From DATATV01 sp035551355 (GTDB lineage Bacteria > Actinomycetota > Actinomycetes > Mycobacteriales > Pseudonocardiaceae), in NCBI GenBank assembly GCA_035551355.1, contig DASZNF010000054.1:1-28081 (forward strand): a stretch of DNA of 28,081 bases, written 5' to 3'. The translations under genes and the position numbers were made by a program. Shown here one piece after another: positions 15,051-23,244 of this stretch; the stretch's first letter is position 1, and each line of letters opens with the position of its first letter. The notes below the pieces were generated by a model, which worked only from the letters and a program-made list of their open reading frames with translations, searched no databases and was not told where the DNA came from.

Positions 15051-15943
15051 GCGTGACCGCGGCCATCGTCGGCTCGGGCAACATCGGAACCGACCTGATG
15101 TACAAGCTGCTGCGCTCGGAGTTGGTGCGGCCGCGCTGGATGATCGGGATCGACCCGGAGAGCCCCGGTCTGGCCCGGGCCAAGGCCGAGGGCCTGGAGA
15201 CCAGCGCCGAGGGCGTCGACTGGCTGTTCGCCCAGGACGACAGGCCGGATCTGGTGTTCGAGGCCACCTCGGCCAAGATCCACCGGGCCAACGCGCCGCG
15301 CTACGAGGAAGCCGGCATCCGGGCCATCGACCTCACCCCGGCCGCGGTCGGCCCGTACGTGATTCCGCCGGTCAACGCCGGGGAGCACCTGGACGCGCCG
15401 AACGTCAACCTGATCACCTGCGGCGGGCAGGCCACCATCCCGATGGTGGCGGCGGTGTCCCGGGTGGTTCCGGTGTCCTACGCGGAAATCGTGGCGTCCG
15501 TGGCCTCGGTGTCGGCCGGGCCGGGGACCAGGGCCAACATCGACGAGTTCACCAAGACCACCCGCAGGGGCATCGAGGTGATCGGCGGCGCCGAACGCGG
15601 CAAGGCGATCATCATCCTCAACCCGGCCGACCCGCCGATGATCATGCGGGACACCATCTTCTGCGCCATCCCGCCCGACGCCGACCAGGGCCTGATCGCC
15701 GACTCGGTGCACGACATGGTCACCGATATCGCCGAATACGTGCCCGGCTACCGGTTGCTGGCGCCGCCGCAGTTCGACCCGCCATCGGCCGACATGGGCG
15801 GGCTGGCCCGGGTGAGCATCTTCGTGGAGGTGGAGGGCGCCGGGGACTTCCTGCCGCCCTACGCCGGGAACCTGGACATCATGACCGCCGCCGCGACCGG
15901 GGTCGGCGAGCGGATCGCCCGCGCGCTCACCGCCTCAGTGTGA
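15047..15943 (+). CDS. hsaG: Acylating acetaldehyde/propanal dehydrogenase HsaG
   Basis: The 298-residue CoA-acylating aldehyde dehydrogenase of the MhpF/BphJ/HsaG family oxidises the propanal (or acetaldehyde) made by HsaF to the acyl-CoA with NAD+. The NAD loop is IVGSGNIGTDLMYKLL at the N-terminus. The thiolate nucleophile is C125 in NLITCGGQATIP. ASVSAGPGTRANIDEFTKTT is a family signature, and the C-terminus carries the aldolase-contact helices. Its ATG overlaps the preceding stop (ATGA). hsaF follows, as expected for a pair that forms a channelling complex. In mycobacteria the gene before it is hsaE; here that position is held by the KstD-like flavoprotein. Confidence 0.95.
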   Translation: MSVTAAIVGSGNIGTDLMYKLLRSELVRPRWMIGIDPESPGLARAKAEGLETSAEGVDWLFAQDDRPDLVFEATSAKIHRANAPRYEEAGIRAIDLTPAAVGPYVIPPVNAGEHLDAPNVNLITCGGQATIPMVAAVSRVVPVSYAEIVASVASVSAGPGTRANIDEFTKTTRRGIEVIGGAERGKAIIILNPADPPMIMRDTIFCAIPPDADQGLIADSVHDMVTDIAEYVPGYRLLAPPQFDPPSADMGGLARVSIFVEVEGAGDFLPPYAGNLDIMTAAATGVGERIARALTASV

Positions 15944-15954
15944 GGAGAGAACCG

Positions 15955-17013
15955 TTGCTGCCCAAGACCTTTTCCGACGAGCTCGACCTGCGCATCACGG
16001 ACACCTCGCTGCGCGACGGATCGCACCACAAGCGTCACCAGTTCACCGGCGATGAAGTGCGCGCCATCGTGGGCGCGCTGGACGGGGCCGGGATTCCGGT
16101 GATCGAGGTGACCCACGGCGACGGCCTCGGCGGGTCCTCGTTCAACTACGGCTTCAGCCACACGCCCGAGCAGGAACTGATCACCATCGCGGCCGACACG
16201 GCGAAGAACGCCAAGATCGCGGTGCTGATGCTGCCCGGGGTCGGGGTCACCGAGGACATCGGGATCGCCGCGGACAACGGCGCTTCGGTGTGCCGGATCG
16301 CCACCCACTGCACCGAGGCCGACGTGTCCGTGCAGCACTTCGGGGTGGCCCGGGACCGCGGCCTGGAGACCGTGGGTTTCCTGATGATGGCGCACTCCCA
16401 GCCGCCGGAGATGCTGGCCGGACAGGCCCGGATCATGGCCGACGCGGGCTGCCAGTGCGTGTACGTGGTCGACTCGGCCGGCGCCCTGGTTCTGGAACAG
16501 GTTTCTGAACGCGTCGAAGCGTTGGTGAGCGAGCTGGGCGAGGACGCGCAGGTCGGTTTCCACGGCCACGAGAACCTGGATCTGGCGGTGGCCAACTCGG
16601 TGGCCGCGGCCCGGGCCGGGGCGGTGCAGATCGACGGCAGCACCCGCCGATTCGGCGCGGGCGCGGGCAACACGCCGATCGAGGCGTTCGTCGGCGTGTG
16701 CGACAAGCTGGGCTTTCGCACCGGCGTGGACTTCTTCAAGATCGTCAACGCGGCCGAGGATGTGGTGTTGCCGGCGATGCCGGAGGAGTGCCGGCTGGAC
16801 CGGATGGCGCTGATGATGGGCTATGCGGGCGTGTACTCCAGCTTCCTCAAGCACGCCTACCGGCAGGCCGAGCGCTACGGCGTGTCCGGGGCCGAGATCC
16901 TGGTCCGGGCCGGTGCCCGCAAGCTGGTCGGCGGCCAGGAGGACCAGCTGATCGACATCGCGCTGGAGATCCAGCGCGGGCAGCCAATCGACAAAAACGA
17001 GAACGTGTTCTAG
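15955..17013 (+). CDS. hsaF: 4-hydroxy-2-oxovalerate (hydroxy-oxohexanoate) aldolase HsaF
   Basis: The 352-residue class II pyruvate aldolase of the DmpG/BphI/HsaF family splits 4-hydroxy-2-oxohexanoate into pyruvate and propanal, passing the aldehyde to HsaG. The N-terminal HMGL-like barrel starts with RITDTSLRDGSHHKRHQF (catalytic Arg-Asp and base His). The divalent metal ligands are H203 and H205 in VGFHGHENLDLA. The C-terminal helical domain for HsaG contact begins after about residue 275. I chose the TTG at 15955 because the RBS GAGGAGAG lies just upstream. A GTG at 15940 that overlaps the hsaG stop as GTGA is an alternative but has no visible RBS. The length suits the family (about 340-350). 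Confidence 0.94.
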   Translation: MLPKTFSDELDLRITDTSLRDGSHHKRHQFTGDEVRAIVGALDGAGIPVIEVTHGDGLGGSSFNYGFSHTPEQELITIAADTAKNAKIAVLMLPGVGVTEDIGIAADNGASVCRIATHCTEADVSVQHFGVARDRGLETVGFLMMAHSQPPEMLAGQARIMADAGCQCVYVVDSAGALVLEQVSERVEALVSELGEDAQVGFHGHENLDLAVANSVAAARAGAVQIDGSTRRFGAGAGNTPIEAFVGVCDKLGFRTGVDFFKIVNAAEDVVLPAMPEECRLDRMALMMGYAGVYSSFLKHAYRQAERYGVSGAEILVRAGARKLVGGQEDQLIDIALEIQRGQPIDKNENVF

Positions 17014-17023
17014 TCTGAGTTCC

Positions 17024-18202
17024 ATGTCCACGTCCATGGGAGACAAAGCGCCCGCCGACGTTCTCGGCGGTGTGCGCGACCTGCTGCCCACCCTGCGGGA
17101 CCGGGCCCAGGAAACCGAAGACGCGCGCCGCATCCCCGAGGCGTCCGTCAAGGCGTTGCAGGAGGCCGGCTTCTTCAAGCTCCTGCAACCGGCCCGGTAC
17201 GGCGGCCTGGAAGCCGATCCGGTGACCTTCTACACCGCGGTCAAGGAGATCGCCGGCGCGTGCGGATCCACCGGCTGGGTGTCCTCCGTGCTCGGCGTGC
17301 ACCCCTGGCACCTGGGCCTGTTCCCGGAGCAGGCCCAGCAGGACGTGTGGGGGGAGGACAACGACACCCGGATATCCTCCTCCTACGCCCCGATGGGCAA
17401 GGCCACCCCGGTGGAAGGCGGCTACCAGTTCAGCGGGCGGTGGAGCTTCTCCTCGGGCTGCGACCACGCCGACTGGGTGTTCGTCGGCGGCATCGTCACC
17501 GGCGACGCCCCGGACTACCGCACCTTCCTGCTGCCCCGCGCCGACTACCTGATCGACGACGTGTGGGACACGGTGGGGCTGCGCGGCACCGGCAGCAACG
17601 ACATCATCGCGGACAACGTCTTCGTGCCCGCGCACCACACCATCAGCTTCATCGACATGGCCAAGTGCCGCTGCCCGGGCCAGGAGTTGAACACCGCGCC
17701 GCTGTACAAGCTGCCGTTCGGCTCGGTGTTCACCAACACCATCACCACGCCGATCATCGGCATGGCGTCGGGGGCCTACCACGCGCACGTCGAGCACCAG
17801 CGCGAGCGGGTCCGGGTGTACGGCAACGAGAAGTCCAAGGACGACCCGTTCGCCAAGGTGCGCATCGGCAGGGCGGCCAGCGAGATCGACGCGGCCTGGC
17901 TGCAACTGACGCACAACATCACCGAGGAGATGGAACTGGTCACCGCGGGCAGGCCGGTGCCGATGCCGCTGCGCCTGCGGGTGCGCCGGGACCAGGTGAT
18001 GGGCACCCTCCGGGCGATCGACGCGGTGGACATGTTGTTCGAGAACTCCGGTGGGCGTGCGCTGAAGTCCGGCACCGCGATCCAGCGGTTCTGGCGGGAC
18101 GCGCACGCCGGGCGGGTGCACGCGGCCAACGACCCGGAGCGGGCGCTGAAGATGTTCGGCGACGGGGAGTTCGGCCAGCGCGTGCAGGACGCGATGGTCT
18201 GA
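17024..18202 (+). CDS. hsaA: 3-HSA 4-hydroxylase, oxygenase component HsaA
   Basis: The 392-residue flavin-dependent monooxygenase has the acyl-CoA dehydrogenase fold. It hydroxylates the phenolic ring A of 3-HSA to the catechol 3,4-DHSA using reduced flavin supplied by a separate reductase (HsaB). Recognisable blocks are RRIPEASVKALQEAGFFKLL, GACGSTGWVSSVLGVHPWH, and SFSSGCDHADWVFVGG with the conserved His. GLRGTGSNDI and the C-terminal RFWRDAHAGRVHAANDPE follow, the last being typical of HsaA/TftD-like enzymes. The length agrees with mycobacterial HsaA (394). It starts 10 bases after hsaF with only a weak RBS, so it may depend on coupling; an internal ATG at 17036 is an alternative. hsaD follows after one base. 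No hsaB is present in this window. Confidence 0.95.
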   Translation: MSTSMGDKAPADVLGGVRDLLPTLRDRAQETEDARRIPEASVKALQEAGFFKLLQPARYGGLEADPVTFYTAVKEIAGACGSTGWVSSVLGVHPWHLGLFPEQAQQDVWGEDNDTRISSSYAPMGKATPVEGGYQFSGRWSFSSGCDHADWVFVGGIVTGDAPDYRTFLLPRADYLIDDVWDTVGLRGTGSNDIIADNVFVPAHHTISFIDMAKCRCPGQELNTAPLYKLPFGSVFTNTITTPIIGMASGAYHAHVEHQRERVRVYGNEKSKDDPFAKVRIGRAASEIDAAWLQLTHNITEEMELVTAGRPVPMPLRLRVRRDQVMGTLRAIDAVDMLFENSGGRALKSGTAIQRFWRDAHAGRVHAANDPERALKMFGDGEFGQRVQDAMV

Positions 18203-18203
18203 G

Positions 18204-19079
18204 ATGTCCACTGTGGAGACACTCACCGCCGAGTCGACGAGCAAGTACGCCAGCACGGCCTCGGGACTGAAACTGCACTACCACGAGGCCGGCCCGGCCG
18301 ATGCCGACACCGTGGTGTTCCTGCACGGCGGCGGGCCGGGTTCCTCGGCCTGGAGCAACTTCGGCCGCAACGTCGAGGTGTTCGCCCGGCGCTGGCACAC
18401 CATCGCGGTGGACCAGCCCGGGTTCGGCCGCTCGGACAAGCCGACCGAACACGGGCAGTACTTCACGCACAGCGCCGACGCGCTGGCCGGGTTGCTGGAC
18501 AGGCTCGGTGTGCAACGCGCGCACCTGGTGGGCAACTCGCTGGGCGGCGGCACCGCTGTGCGATTCGCGCTCAATCACCCCGACCGGGCCGGGCGGCTGG
18601 CCCTGATGGCGCCCGGCGGGCTGGGCCTGAACGTGTTCGCCCCGGACCCCACCGAGGGCGTGAAGAAGCTGGCCAGGTTCGCCGCGCCTCCCGGGCCCAG
18701 CAAGGAAAAGCTGGCCGACTTCCTGCGCACCCTGGTCTACGACTCCTCGCTGGTGACCGAGGAACTGGTCGAGGAGCGGTTCGCCGCGGCCAACACGCCG
18801 GAGTCGCTGGCCGCGATGGCCGCCATGGGCGCGTCCTTCGCCCGGCCGGACACCTTCGAGGAAGGCATGCTCTGGCGCGAGGTGTACAAACTGCGCCAAC
18901 GGGTGTTGCTGATCTGGGGCCGCGAGGACCGGGTCAACCCGCTGGATGGCGCACTGGCCGCGCTCAAGCTGATCCCGCGCGCGCAGCTGCACGTGTTCGG
19001 CCGCTGCGGGCACTGGGCCCAGCTGGAGCGCTTCGACGAGTTCAACCGACTGACCCTGGACTTTCTGGACGGACGGTAG
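18204..19079 (+). CDS. hsaD: Meta-cleavage product hydrolase HsaD
   Basis: The 291-residue alpha/beta hydrolase of the BphD/HsaD type cleaves the C-C bond of 4,9-DSHA, the ring-opened product of HsaC, to give HIP (rings C/D) and 2-hydroxyhexa-2,4-dienoate. The oxyanion region is FLHGGGPGSSAWSNF. The triad is S112 (GNSLGG), D242 (GREDRVNP) and H270 (CGHWAQLE). The length is the usual 285-292. The ATG lies one base after the hsaA stop and the stop TAG is part of the RBS of hsaC, so A, D and C form a tightly coupled block in the same order as mycobacterial hsaADC. Confidence 0.96.
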   Translation: MSTVETLTAESTSKYASTASGLKLHYHEAGPADADTVVFLHGGGPGSSAWSNFGRNVEVFARRWHTIAVDQPGFGRSDKPTEHGQYFTHSADALAGLLDRLGVQRAHLVGNSLGGGTAVRFALNHPDRAGRLALMAPGGLGLNVFAPDPTEGVKKLARFAAPPGPSKEKLADFLRTLVYDSSLVTEELVEERFAAANTPESLAAMAAMGASFARPDTFEEGMLWREVYKLRQRVLLIWGREDRVNPLDGALAALKLIPRAQLHVFGRCGHWAQLERFDEFNRLTLDFLDGR

Positions 19080-19084
19080 GAGAC

Positions 19085-20005
19085 ATGGGCATACGTTCGC
19101 TGGGCTACCTGCGGATCGAGGCCACCGACATGGATCGGTGGCGGGAGTTCGGCCTCAAGGTGCTCGGCATGGTGGAGGGTTCCGGCGAGACGCCCGGCGC
19201 GCTGTACCTGCGGATGGACGACCACCCGGCGCGGTTGGTGATCGTGCCCGGCGAGCGCGACCACCTGCAGTGCTCGGGCTGGGAGACCGCGAACGCCGCC
19301 GAACTCGACGAGATGCGCAAGCGGCTGGACCAGCACGGCGTGAGCTACAAGGAAGGCACCGCAGAGGAAACCCGGGAACGCCGGGTCGACGAGCTGATCC
19401 GGTTCGAGGACCCGGCCGGCAGCACGCTGGAGATCTTCCACGGCGTGGCGTTGCAGCACCGCCGGGTGGTCAGTCCCTACGGGCACACCTTCGTCACCGG
19501 CGAGCAGGGCATGGGCCACGTGGTGCTGTCCACCCCGGACGACGAGGTGGCGCTGAACTTCTACCGGGACGTGCTGGGTTTCCGGCTGCGCGACTCGATG
19601 CGGCTGCCCCCGCAGCTGGTGGGCCGCCCGGCCGACGGGCCGCCGGCCTGGTTGCGGTTCTTCGGCTGCAACCCGCGCCACCACAGCCTGGCCTTCCTGC
19701 CGCTGCCCACCCCGACCGGCATCGTGCACCTGATGATCGAGGTGGGCGAGACCGACGACGTCGGGCTGTGCCTGGACCGCGCGCTGCGCCGCAAGGTGCC
19801 GATGTCGGCGACGTTGGGCCGGCACGTGAACGACCTGATGCTGTCGTTCTACATGAAGACGCCCGGTGGGTTCGATGTGGAGTTCGGCACCGAGGGCAGG
19901 CAGGTGGACGACCAGGAGTGGATCGCCCGGGAGAGCACCGCGGTTTCCCTGTGGGGCCACGACTTCAGCGTCGGCCAGCCACCACCGGCGCCGCAGGAGA
20001 AGTGA
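19085..20005 (+). CDS. hsaC: 3,4-DHSA extradiol dioxygenase HsaC
   Basis: The 306-residue type I extradiol dioxygenase cleaves the catechol ring of 3,4-DHSA next to the hydroxyls, using Fe(II). It has two vicinal-oxygen-chelate modules. The iron ligands fall exactly at H145 (GMGHVVL), H215 (GIVHLMIEV) and E266 (GFDVEFG), the same numbers as in M. tuberculosis HsaC. HH at 199-200 supplies the second-sphere histidines. The C-terminal tail (SVGQPPPAPQEK) is a few residues longer than usual. The start at ATG 19085 uses AGGAG inside the hsaD stop region. It is the last gene of the operon and is followed at once by a strong hairpin. hsaB, which follows hsaC in mycobacteria, is absent. Confidence 0.97.
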   Translation: MGIRSLGYLRIEATDMDRWREFGLKVLGMVEGSGETPGALYLRMDDHPARLVIVPGERDHLQCSGWETANAAELDEMRKRLDQHGVSYKEGTAEETRERRVDELIRFEDPAGSTLEIFHGVALQHRRVVSPYGHTFVTGEQGMGHVVLSTPDDEVALNFYRDVLGFRLRDSMRLPPQLVGRPADGPPAWLRFFGCNPRHHSLAFLPLPTPTGIVHLMIEVGETDDVGLCLDRALRRKVPMSATLGRHVNDLMLSFYMKTPGGFDVEFGTEGRQVDDQEWIARESTAVSLWGHDFSVGQPPPAPQEK

Positions 20006-20011
20006 CGTTCC

Positions 20012-20041
20012 CGGTGGCCCGGCTGGAAAGCCGGGCCACCG
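20012..20041. terminator. Bidirectional intrinsic terminator between hsaC and ipdE2
   Basis: A perfect 13-bp stem, CGGTGGCCCGGCT (20012-20024) and AGCCGGGCCACCG (20029-20041), encloses a GGAA loop. It fills the 40-base gap between two convergent operons, 6 bases after the hsaC stop and 4 bases before the ipdE2 stop on the other strand. No T-tract follows on either side, which is common for actinobacterial hairpins. It should end transcription from both directions. Confidence 0.85.
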
Positions 20042-20045
20042 TGCG

Positions 20046-21140
20046 TCATGGCGCGGCGACCAGGACCTGCTCGGCAAGAGCGCTGATGTGCCCGGCTGCC
20101 CGGCCGAACAGCTGGGCGGATCCGTGGGCCCGCTTGAAGAACAGCTGCGCGTCGTGTTCCCAGGTGATGGCGATTCCGCCGTGCAGTTGCACCGTCTCGG
20201 CCGCCACCTGCTCGAACGCCTCGGTGCAGTAGACCCGGGCCACCGCCGCCTTGACCGCCCGTTCCGGCCCTTGCTCTTCCGCCGCGGTCTGCGCGGCCGA
20301 GCGGGCGGTTTCCACCAGCACGTGCAGATCGGCCATCCGGTGCTTGAGCGCCTGGAAACCGCCGATCGGCCGGCCGAACTGCACCCGCTCCTTGGCGTAG
20401 GCGACGGTCATGTCCAGGCAGCGCGCGGCTGCCCCGACCTGTTCGGCGGCCAGCGCGATCATCGCCGCGTCCAGCCCCTGCCGCAGGGCCGCGGTGGCCT
20501 CCGCGCCGATCCGGCGGGCCGCGGTGCCGGACACCTCGACGGTGGCCAGCCGGCGGGTGGCGTCCATACCTGGCGTGAAAGTCCTTGTCACAGAAGGATC
20601 TTGCGGGTCGACGACGAACAGGCCGACGCCGTCCTCGGTGCGCGCGGCCACCAGCAGGGTGTCGGCCAGGTCGCCGTCGAGGACGTAGTGCGCGGTGCCG
20701 TTGAGGGTCCAGCGATCCATGGTGCGCATCCCCGCGCAGGCCGGGTTTCGCGGGTCCCAGCGGCCGTCCGCGCCGGTCAGCGCCAACGCGGCGATCCGGC
20801 CCTCGGCGATGTCCGGCAACAGGTCCGCACCGGCCGTCTCGTCCTCGGTGGCCAGCACCGCCTGCGCGGCCAGCACGGCCGAACCGAGCAGGGGAGCGGG
20901 GGTGAGGGTGCGGCCCAGTTCCTCGGCCACCACACAGGTTTCGGCCAGGCTCGCGTCCGCGCCGCCGAACCTCTCCGGCAGCGCCAGGCCGGCTACGCCG
21001 ATCTCGGCGCACAGCGTGGCCCACAACGCCTGGTCGTACCCGATGGGGGATTCGGCGGCGGCCCGCACGGCGGCGGAGTCGGAGCGGCGGGTCAGCAGGG
21101 AGCGCAGGGCCTCGCGCAGCGCGCGCTGTTCCTCGGTCAT
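20046..21140 (-). CDS. ipdE2: Acyl-CoA dehydrogenase beta subunit, IpdE2 (FadE33) type
   Basis: The 364-residue product has the acyl-CoA dehydrogenase fold: helical N-domain (GYDQALWATLCAEIGVAGLALPE), middle beta-domain, and C-terminal helices with GAAARCLDMTVAYAKERVQF and FGRPIGGFQALKHRMADLH. It is the last gene of the fadD3-fadE31-fadE32-fadE33 order known from mycobacteria. In that system IpdE2 pairs with IpdE1 (FadE30) as a heterotetramer that desaturates the propionyl side chain of 5-OH-HIP-CoA. The partner here is encoded on the divergent operon at 25789. The ATG overlaps the stop of the upstream gene (ATGA). It is longer than I recall for FadE33 (about 320). Assignment between FadE32 and FadE33 rests on order. 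Confidence 0.82.
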   Translation of the reverse strand: MTEEQRALREALRSLLTRRSDSAAVRAAAESPIGYDQALWATLCAEIGVAGLALPERFGGADASLAETCVVAEELGRTLTPAPLLGSAVLAAQAVLATEDETAGADLLPDIAEGRIAALALTGADGRWDPRNPACAGMRTMDRWTLNGTAHYVLDGDLADTLLVAARTEDGVGLFVVDPQDPSVTRTFTPGMDATRRLATVEVSGTAARRIGAEATAALRQGLDAAMIALAAEQVGAAARCLDMTVAYAKERVQFGRPIGGFQALKHRMADLHVLVETARSAAQTAAEEQGPERAVKAAVARVYCTEAFEQVAAETVQLHGGIAITWEHDAQLFFKRAHGSAQLFGRAAGHISALAEQVLVAAP

Positions 21141-22108
21141 ACCAACGCCTTCATCACTCGGGCCCGGTGGAACGCTGCCGTGCCCCAGGCCGAACGCAGT
21201 GCCCGGACCCGGAGCAGGAAGGCGGCCACCGCGCATTCCCTTGTGTAGCCCAGCGCGCCGTGCACCTGCAATGCGGCTCGCGCGGCGGCATCGGCCGCGT
21301 CGGCGCAGGCCACCTTGGCCGCGGACACGTCCCGGGCCACCGTGGCCGACTCCTCGCGCAGCGCGATGGCCGCGCCGTAGACCAACGGCCGGGACAGTTC
21401 CAGACCCACCAGGGCGTTCGCCAGCTGATGCTTGACGGCCTGGAACTTGCCGATCGGGCGGCCGAACTGACGCCGGTTGCCGGCGTGCTCCACCGCCGCG
21501 GCCAGCAGCGCGTGCCCGGCGCCGAGTAGTTCGGCCGCGCAGGCCAGCACGCCGGTGTCGAACGCCCGGCTCGCGTCGATCGCGCCGAGATCCTCGGCCG
21601 CGCGCACCGCGACCAACCGGCGCGTCGGATCGACCGATTCTTTCGGTGCGCCAACGGTTTCCGTGGTGTGCAGGTGGCCGCCCTCGACCAGCAGGCACAG
21701 CTCGGCGGTGTCGGCGTCCAGCGCGTGCGGGAGGTGCGGGGGCAGCGCGAGGGTGGCCAGGGCGGCGCCCTCGGCCAGCTTCGGCAGCCAGTCCGCCGCG
21801 AGCTCGGCGCCGGCCAGCAGGGTCGGCAGCACGGCGATCGACTCGATCAACGGACCGGGCACCGCGGCCCGGCCCAGTTCCTCGAACGCGACCACCAGAT
21901 CAACCGGATCGGCGGCCAGACCGCCGTGGTCCTCGTCGATGGCCAGACCGGTCACGCCGAGCTCGGCCAGCCGGGTCCACAACGCGCGCCCGGACTCCGG
22001 CCGCCCGGCGGCCCAGTCCGTGGCCACGGCCGGGACATCGGATTTGGCCAGCAGTTCGCGCACGGACGCGGCGAAGGCGCGCTGTTCGTCACTGAGCAGG
22101 AAGGTCAT
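21137..22108 (-). CDS. fadE32: Acyl-CoA dehydrogenase subunit, FadE32 type
   Basis: The 323-residue product is a short acyl-CoA dehydrogenase-like protein starting MTFLLSDEQRAFAASVRELL, with LGVTGLAIDEDHGG in the N-domain. It shows FGRPIGKFQAVKHQLAN in the C-terminal helices and ends with ALGYTRECAVAAFLLR. It is clearly shorter than single-chain acyl-CoA dehydrogenases (about 380) and has a reduced middle domain, as in the beta subunits of steroid heterotetramers. It overlaps by ATGA both the gene before (fadE31) and the gene after, so equal amounts of the chains are expected. A FadE31-FadE32 complex has been proposed in mycobacteria. The likely substrate is a HIP-derived CoA thioester; the exact step is not established from sequence. 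Confidence 0.83.
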   Translation of the reverse strand: MTFLLSDEQRAFAASVRELLAKSDVPAVATDWAAGRPESGRALWTRLAELGVTGLAIDEDHGGLAADPVDLVVAFEELGRAAVPGPLIESIAVLPTLLAGAELAADWLPKLAEGAALATLALPPHLPHALDADTAELCLLVEGGHLHTTETVGAPKESVDPTRRLVAVRAAEDLGAIDASRAFDTGVLACAAELLGAGHALLAAAVEHAGNRRQFGRPIGKFQAVKHQLANALVGLELSRPLVYGAAIALREESATVARDVSAAKVACADAADAAARAALQVHGALGYTRECAVAAFLLRVRALRSAWGTAAFHRARVMKALV

Positions 22109-23244
22109 CGGTCACCCCGGGGCAGGCCGAGCAGCTTTTCCGCCACCACATCACGCTGGATCTCGTTGGTGCCCGCGTAGATCGGGCCGGCCAGGGAGAA
22201 CAGGTAACCGTCCTGCCAGGGGCCGGTTTCCTCACCGGCCGGGCCGAGCAGGTCCAGCGCGGTCTCGTGCAGGGCCACGTCCAGCTCGCTCCAGAACAGC
22301 TTGTTGACACTGGATTCCGCGCCCAGCGTGCCGCCCTCGGTCAGCCGGGACACGGTGCCGAAGGTGTAGAGCTGGTAGGCGCGGGCGCCGATCCAGGCGT
22401 CGGCCACCCGGTCCCGCAGCGCGGTGTCGGCCCAGTCGCCTTCCGTGCGCCACAACGACAGCAGCCGGTCGGCGGCGGCGGAGAACCGGCCGGGGCTGCG
22501 CAGCGACAGGCCGCGCTCGTTGCTGGCCGTGCTCATCGCCACCCGCCAGCCGTTGTGCACCTCGCCCAGCACATCGGCGTCCGGCACGAACACCTCGTCG
22601 AAGAAGATCTCGGCGAAACCCGTTTCCCCGTCGAGCTGTTCGATCGGCCGCACGGTGATGCCCTTGGCGTTCAACGGAAACACGAAGTAGGTCAGCCCAC
22701 GGTGCCGTTCGGCTTCCGGGTCGGAACGGAACAGGCCGAAGCCGTGGTCGGCGAACGCGGCCCGGGAACTCCAGGTCTTCTGCCCGGTGAGCAACCAGCC
22801 GCCCTCGGCGCGGGTCGCGGTGGAGCGGATCGCGGCCAGGTCGCTGCCCGCCTCCGGCTCGGACCAGGCCTGGGCCCAGATCTGTTCGCCGGTGGCCATC
22901 TTCGGCAGCAGCCGGGCCTGTTGCTCGTCGGTGCCGTGCGCGAACAGGGTCGGCGCCAGCAGGAAAATTCCGTTCTGGGAGACCCGGCCGGGTGCGCCGG
23001 CCGCGTAGTACTCCTCCTCGAAGGCCAGCCAGCACCACAGATCCGCGTCCCGGCCGCCGTACTCGCGCGGCCAGGACACCACCGACAGGCCGGCCTGCGC
23101 CAGTTCGGCCTCCCACTCCCGGTGTCGGGCGAAACCGGTCTCGGTGTCCATGGAGGACAACGGTTCGCTCGGCACGTGCTCGGCCAGCCAGGCCCGCACC
23201 TCGGCGCGGAACTCGGTGACCCCGGCGTCGACGTCCAGATCCAC
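22105..23244 (-). CDS. fadE31: Acyl-CoA dehydrogenase alpha-type subunit, FadE31
   Basis: The 379-residue acyl-CoA dehydrogenase is close to the length of mycobacterial FadE31 (about 377). The N-domain shows VVSWPREYGGRDADLWCWLAFEEEYY. The flavin region is WAQAWSEPEAGSDLAAIRSTATR with GQKTWSS. The C-terminal signature is YAGTNEIQRDVVAEKLLGLPRG. These full-length features mark it as the FAD-binding alpha partner for the shorter FadE32. I chose the GTG at 23242-23244: its G is shared with the TAG stop of the crotonase gene (TAGTG), and it gives VDLDVDAGVTEFRAEVRAWL as N-terminus. Longer open frames upstream only read through the crotonase gene in another frame. Confidence 0.86.
   Translation of the reverse strand: MDLDVDAGVTEFRAEVRAWLAEHVPSEPLSSMDTETGFARHREWEAELAQAGLSVVSWPREYGGRDADLWCWLAFEEEYYAAGAPGRVSQNGIFLLAPTLFAHGTDEQQARLLPKMATGEQIWAQAWSEPEAGSDLAAIRSTATRAEGGWLLTGQKTWSSRAAFADHGFGLFRSDPEAERHRGLTYFVFPLNAKGITVRPIEQLDGETGFAEIFFDEVFVPDADVLGEVHNGWRVAMSTASNERGLSLRSPGRFSAAADRLLSLWRTEGDWADTALRDRVADAWIGARAYQLYTFGTVSRLTEGGTLGAESSVNKLFWSELDVALHETALDLLGPAGEETGPWQDGYLFSLAGPIYAGTNEIQRDVVAEKLLGLPRGDR

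Noticed and set aside
15940..15957. GTG at 15940 as the hsaF start
   Set aside because: It overlaps the hsaG stop but has no RBS upstream. GAGGAGAG fits the TTG at 15955. It is kept only as an alternative.
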